Part shown: positions 41,129-64,000 of the stretch, one piece after another
Position numbering within the stretch: position 1 is the stretch's first letter
How the letters are laid out: each line of letters starts with the position of its first letter
Assembly: GCA_018881555.1 (NCBI GenBank)
Contig: JACAXG010000009.1
Coordinates: 11,241,613-11,305,612 of the forward strand
Direction of reading: 5' to 3'
DNA length: 64,000 bases
Source: Amblyornis subalaris
Taxonomy: Eukaryota; Chordata; Aves; Passeriformes; Ptilonorhynchidae
The notes under the pieces: generated by a model
What the model saw: only the letters and a program-made list of their open reading frames with translations
Database searches by the model: none
What the model was told of the DNA's origin: nothing
Program-made: the position numbers and the translations under genes

Positions 41129-44100
41129 GGAATATGCTAAAAAGCAAACCCTTGCTATTTTTGACTCCATGTTGCCCTGGTGACTTTGGCACCATTCCAT
41201 CAGTTAGCAAGGGTCAGGGGAAGCCACACATGAAAACCAGAAAATACATGGTAAAGATAAGGGTCTGGTGTGACTGCAGCTCTTTTCTGCACTCTGCCCA
41301 AGCATTGTTACAGGTAAACTTGCAGCCAGTATGGGGCACTGGGAAATGGCAAGTGAACAGTGCAGGACAGAGGTTATTCCATTGCACTCCCTTGCTGAGG
41401 GAAAACTTACCTGCTGGGGTTACTCCCGGTTGCCCGTCTGCCCCACACAGTGGCATTATTCCACAGGAGTAACATTACATCCATTCACATTGATCAGCCT
41501 TGTTCGTCCTTATCGTTAATCTCGTTCATATCTAAATTCAAGTTTCATGTTAGTACTACAATTTCCTCTTGCCCAACATAAATCAGCAGGCACCCATAAG
41601 CCACTTCTAGCCCCCTGCAGATTTGTACCAGCACAAACTACACAACTGATCACTGTCAAGAGATCAATTGGGTCTCTCAGGACATGCAGACATCTTTCTT
41701 TTGATTACACAGCGGGGAGGGGGCAGGGAACAAGCAGATGGGATCAAAGTCCTCTCCCTAAAAGAGAAAGTCCCAGTTCCCTTATCTTGATCACTGTATC
41801 AGCAAGTTTCTCCAACTAGTTCCCCTGCTGTTCATTACAGCTGTGCCCAGCAGGGAGAAAGCACCTGGCATGGCGCTGCTGCTGCTGACTGCCAGCTCCA
41901 GAGAGCAGAGATATCTTTATTGGGGGTATTCAAATACTTCCTGGTTTACAAACGTTGTTGTCTTCCTGGTTGGTGTTCCAAAGATTTGTGAGACACCCCC
42001 GGGCAACCAAAACTCTGAGCCAATGGAGATGTAATCTTCATGAGTTCCAGCGTTTTCCTGACATATTTAACAAAACAGCCATTAACTGTTTGGAGGAGCT
42101 CTGAATTTGTCGTGCAGGTAGAACTAAGCCTAAAACAGGGAGTGAAGTAGTTGTCAAAAGTTTGTACAGCAAGTGTCTGACCACTGACTTTATTGAGCAG
42201 ATAAATATGGTTATACATAAACAAATGCAGTCTGTTAGCTGCTGCAGATATCCAATACAGTAGTTAAATTGAGGGGGGTACACGACAGCATGGGATGGGG
42301 GACAACAAATTAAATGGGTCAAGTTTTTATTAGGGTCAAGACTTAAAATACCCAAATATTATGCTCCTGTGGGAAAAAAGTGTTGGCTTTTATTATGTAA
42401 CAGATAGTTCAGCATGAGAAGTACAATCTTACTACATTTCTTACATAAATTTTTTTCTTTACTTACATAATCTTGCATGCAGAAGAGCTGTAAAAATGAT
42501 AAGTAGTATAAACACAAAACCAAAAAAATGTTGAGATAAAAAAGGGACAATTTTTTATGTCACAGATAAACACTGTTGTCAAATGGAAGTTAAGAAATAA
42601 CTGATACCAGTATGTAATTGAAATATTTTTTGCAAAGAAAACTGCCAGACTGTCTTCTGCATGTGCATATAGAGCTGCAATAGTAGTAGTAGTGTTACCT
42701 TACCAGCAGTGTTTTCTAAATCAACATCAGCATTTGGAAGACACAAGAACGAGGAGCTTTTAATCTCTCCATTTATTCCTGATTTCATGAGAGTTAAGCT
42801 TTGACATGAGACCTGGGTAAATTCCCTGGACACTAGGATGATGCAGAACACTAGATCTTGGCCAATCCTATAGGTTTTTAACTCAAAAATCTAGAAAACT
42901 CCAAGTTCTGTATCCAGGATTTGAAAACTGATTTCTTATCTGTTCTCAGCGCTCTGTCTCCATTGCCTCATTGACGCAGTTTGCTTTCTCTTTTTCTCTA
43001 TTCCCCTTTCTATTTTTTAAACCACAAGAAATAGTCACTCCTCTCTCTTAAAATATGAATAATTAAATAGCACTCTAAAATTAAGACCTTTAATGGAAAA
43101 TGAGGGGGAAAATAACAAATCCGGTTTTTTACAAAATTTTCCTTAAAATAACGACTAAACTTACAGATCTCTGTAACTGTCAAAAGAAGTCAGCTGGAAA
43201 CATACACGTGAAGCCTTAACACATTTTGCCTGACCCTGAGTTAATTTTTTACCCTCCTACTTTCTGTTAATTATGTTACACACAAGACTCCTCCTGGCAC
43301 TTTGTTAACATCTGGATGCCCTTGTTATATATTTTATCCCAAAATCTCTACATTCTTTTGGACTAAGTGATTATTTCCCTGGAGAAGTTCCTACTCAGGT
43401 GAATTTTCATCATTTCTGTCATTATGTTTTTCTTTCTCAGTACAAGAAACATTTTGTTTAACTCTTACATAAATATAAGCGGCATATTAATTATGATTAA
43501 ACTTCTGCTAGTCATGCCTAAAAAATAGAAGCTGTCAAAGAAATAAAAGCTATAGCTTTCTTTGTTAAGAAAGGTCAGTAGATAACAACACTGAACAACA
43601 TATTCCTAGTACTTACTGTCCTGCTTTTTCTCTCCTCAGACTTGAATTCGTATTCTGTGGTCTATCCTACCATTTCACCTTATGGAGAGCTGGATCTTCC
43701 TCTGGCTTGCTTAAGATCTTTATTCCAGTGTAAACTAAATTTTTCTTCCTTCTGCAGTCAGAAAGCCATTTTCAAATCAAACTCTGAGTTGTATGAGCAC
43801 TGTCATATTTGAAAATATGCAAAAGTTATTTGGGATGTGGGGAAAGAAAAATATGCAAACAGTGTGATAAATGTAATGTAATCAAGCTACTATTTCTCCT
43901 TAGAAAATATCATTTGAGTTATTCACATGCACTACCATTAGAGACGTGACTTTTTAGAAGTCTAAGTGGAATATGCGAGCTGTTTTCCTGATGGTTTAAA
44001 TGTTCCAAGTTTGAATATATTTTAAGAAGTCGGTTTGTAGGAAAAACACCCTCAGTGACTGTACTTTCTTAGATTCCACAAGAAATTCCAATTGGAGCAT

Positions 44101-46265
44101 GTTGCAGATAGAAACATTCAGCAAAACTTAAGTTACCAAGTCAGTTTGTTCCCAATAAGTTGTCTTTATTCTGTGTCATAGTATTGTGGAAGCCACTGTG
44201 TAAATCAGAGAGTTGATTAAGTAACAGAGATTTCCAGGAAACAAAACTAGTTTCCAAGCAGTGCTGATGTTTACACTTCACGCAATGCACCTGAAATATT
44301 TAAACAGATGAAAAGGGAGAAAGACAACTCAAACCTCTGACTGTGAGTGCCTGGAAAAGCACTGTGGCATGTATGTAACTTCAACTGGTAAGAGTTGATA
44401 CTAGGTTTCTGGAAGCAGTTAAATTTAGAAAAGAAAGAAGGAAAGGGGTTTTTTAAATGCAAAAGCTTGTCCAAATGTTTTTAAACTGTTTGTTTCAGAG
44501 TATTAAATAATGTTGAAATGTCCATTGAAGTCAAACTTCCACTGAACTAAGTCAGTGCAGTCTGTTAGTGGACACAAAATGGTCCTGCTAAACTGAGCTG
44601 TGGCTTGTCACTTGTGACAGCTGTGGCACATCTGTAACAGTATGAAATAGCAGCTACATTCACTGGAGAGTGATCCGAGCTCTCATGGGCCAGTTGGTCG
44701 TTTCTCAAACTTTTGGGATGTTTGTAGTTCTTTGTTACAACAACAATTTTCACTCCCTCTGTGTTCCTCTTAACAATAGGAAAGTTACCCTTCATCATTA
44801 CTGGGAAAATGATGCTGCTTCTAAGCAAATTTTACTGTTTCTAGAATAATAAATGGTCTGGTCTTCTCTTTCCTCTGTCAGATTACACTTAGACAGATTC
44901 TTATATTAAATCCTTTCATAATATGATTTTCCCTGTTAGACTTCCTGTAGCAACTATATGTGTGTTACATCATTGGAGAGGGAGGAAGAAGCTGTTTGCT
45001 ATGCACATATGCAAAGCAGTGGCCCTCTTTCTTTTGTAAATTGTGGTGGATGTTGCAAAATAGTTTGACAGCAGCTATTGTGATAGACTGATGAGAACAT
45101 TTGACTCGAGTTCCTGCCAATTAAATTCCCAAATGTTGACTATAACCTGCAAGAAATGTTTTCTTATACATGTTCTAAATATCAGTAATGAAATAAGCAA
45201 CTCTAGTCTAAACTAAAGTTTCAAATTAAAAAAAAAATATTATTGTCTGTCTTAACAGAATAAAGCAGCAGGATTTTTGCAACGTGGCTTATTAATAAAC
45301 TGATTTTTAAAAAAGTAGGATTGAGCTGTGCCAAGAAAATATCCCTTTCATTAAATTGTCTGCTCATACCAATTTAAAAGTGTTCATTGTAGACAAATTA
45401 GGCATGTATCCATTCAATTCACTTTCCTTCTTATTCATATACAGTTGAAGATTGGATTTTGCTGAGTAGAAAATAAACAAGAGACATGAACAGAGAATTA
45501 GCTAACTTCCCAGTATCCCTGCTTAATTACATTTGTAAGGAAGATAAATCATCCATGGATTCAAATGAATGTACAAGTGTAATTTCACTCATGCTATTCA
45601 ATTGCACTTCAATAAAATAGAAAAATGCATCTGAGAAATGTTCAAATCTCATGTGCATCACAGTGGCTGCATTTGGTACATGAGAACAGTAATACTGAAA
45701 CATCACAAAACACAGTGTAGGCTAAACAGGATAGATTTCACTTGAATTTAACGAGGCAGTAGTCATAATGAGAGAAATTAAATCATAGCTGAAATTATCC
45801 ATTCTGAAAAGAGTATTAATGCCACAATGAGTCTCTGAGTTGCAGCTAACTGTTTGAGATGACACAGCATGCTCCACTGGTTGATTCTAAAAATGGTAGA
45901 AAAAGGCTAAAGCCACTTTATACTGTCAAACATATACTGATGGCAGAAGATAATTAGTTTTGTACATAGGTACCCTGTTAACTCTCAAATGGTACAGTGC
46001 TTCATTTGTAGCAAGACCAAGACTGAGGCATTGAAAAGTTACAGATCCAGAACTAAAGACTTTACACCTGTAAGTAAGATCATTCACCTAAATGAGGGCT
46101 GTTGGTGTTGAGACCAGGAACTCTATCAGCGTAAGACTAGAAAAATATATTTAAATTACTTCACAGTAATGAGTTGAGTGTGAATCCTAATCCAAACAGG
46201 GATAAGATTTCCTTTCATAAGGATTAGTAATATTGCATCACTAATGATGATTTTGTATTCAAAAT

Positions 46266-47010
46266 TATTTCATGCCAGCACAAAATCCTTGGAGGGGGAG
46301 AAATTTTACAAGTATCCATTTTATTGCCCTATCCATACTCTGTGGGCTGTTCACATAGAGAAATCTGTCAATCAATTTGTAGGAACTGTTGAAGCAATAT
46401 TGTGACACCTCTGCTGTATGTTCCTCTTCCTCTTGCTGAATGGCCATTAGTAATTAATTACAGACTACTGTCATAAATCTGCTTTTCCCTCTGCTCTGAT
46501 ACTTTAGCATGAGCTTGTGTTTTGACATGGATTAAGCAGTTCAAATGCCACCCTACAGGAATCCTAAAAATATAAAGCAGGGCCACTCACTATGGACTAT
46601 TACATCACTTGAGACCCAGTGATTACATAGATCACTGTGGATCCACCCTGTGATATCACTTGTCCTTTCACAGTTCAGATGAGATGATGAGGGAACTCCT
46701 TGCTCCTACAGTCAGTCCTACAGCTTGCATCAGGCAGTAACCCTGCCAGGGCTAGTCATCTAACCAGCACAGATGCTCTCCCGAGGTCATACAATGGCTA
46801 GGAGAGGATTTAGGATCACTTCTCCTGGTGCCATTGTCATTAGGCCTCTTCCACACCATTAGGAGGGAACTGTCACCCCTTGAATCTAGCCACATATCCA
46901 GGTGTTGCATAATTGAATAAGAGAATAAATATGGATACCTGATGATTTGGGGCAGCTAGGCAGAAGGAGTCATGGGAGTAGATGCTATACAAATCTTACA
47001 GTTTCAAGTA
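46266..47010 (-). other. SLC17A8: Probable SLC17A8 3' untranslated region (extent uncertain)
   Basis: The minus strand directly after the SLC17A8 stop codon must hold the 3' UTR. The first clear AATAAA signal I noticed on that strand is at 46320-46325, about 690 nt after the stop. The end given here is only a guess of cleavage shortly after that signal. Nothing coding is visible. Confidence 0.35.

Positions 47011-64000
<16,990 letters not shown>

Larger units (their letters stand above)
39781..47010. other. Intergenic or NR1H4 upstream DNA
   Basis: Besides the CR1 copy at 40345-40513 and the AAAAT repeat, this holds GC-richer sequence at about 40750-41500, then AT-rich sequence up to the SLC17A8 3' end. 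An NR1H4 first-exon candidate lies at 41411-41456 on the minus strand (see findings). No other exon, RNA gene or repeat family was recognised between 41500 and 46260. Confidence 0.5.

Overview
This is vertebrate nuclear DNA, almost certainly from a bird. Two multi-exon genes, both on the minus strand, account for all the coding sequence I can support: NR1H4 (farnesoid X receptor, FXR, the bile-acid nuclear receptor) on the left and SLC17A8 (VGLUT3, a vesicular glutamate transporter) on the right. In mammals these genes are also neighbours in this order. The bird assignment rests on many truncated CR1 LINE copies carrying the typical avian CR1 3' end, an avian-type solo LTR, compact introns, and protein that is close to but distinct from the human sequence. 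Scattered single 'n' bases are unresolved base calls; none falls in a coding exon.

Layout. Positions 1-14883: six internal coding exons of NR1H4 (14521-14883, 9065-9217, 4912-5045, 4271-4369, 3176-3275, 1819-1965, in transcript order). They cover part of the N-terminal domain, the whole DNA-binding domain, the hinge and the first part of the ligand-binding domain. The last LBD exons lie beyond base 1. Positions 14884-47010: about 32 kb that must hold the first exon(s) and promoter(s) of NR1H4 plus the intergenic gap. It contains CR1 fragments in both orientations, simple repeats and no exon I can confirm; one in-frame first-exon candidate at 41411-41456 is reported as a finding. Positions 47011-62925: the last ten coding exons of SLC17A8, 469 codons plus stop, from the segment before TM2 to the C-terminus. 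The exons for roughly the first 118 residues lie beyond base 64000. Its introns hold CR1 copies, a complete solo LTR with a 5-bp target-site duplication (54009-54774), and a decayed retroviral pol-like fragment near the right edge.

All intron boundaries are GT-AG, and reading phase is continuous from exon to exon in both genes, so both look intact. The two products do not share a pathway: FXR is a ligand-activated transcription factor of liver and gut, and VGLUT3 loads glutamate into synaptic vesicles. Their adjacency is conserved synteny, not an operon.

I found no undescribed biological system. The points most worth a second look are the tandem 12-nt donor pair that can produce the two FXR DNA-binding isoforms, a competing-AG acceptor behind a 17-T run at an FXR LBD exon, the unlocated first FXR exon, the solo LTR with its internal short-repeat array, and a 495-bp polypyrimidine tract.
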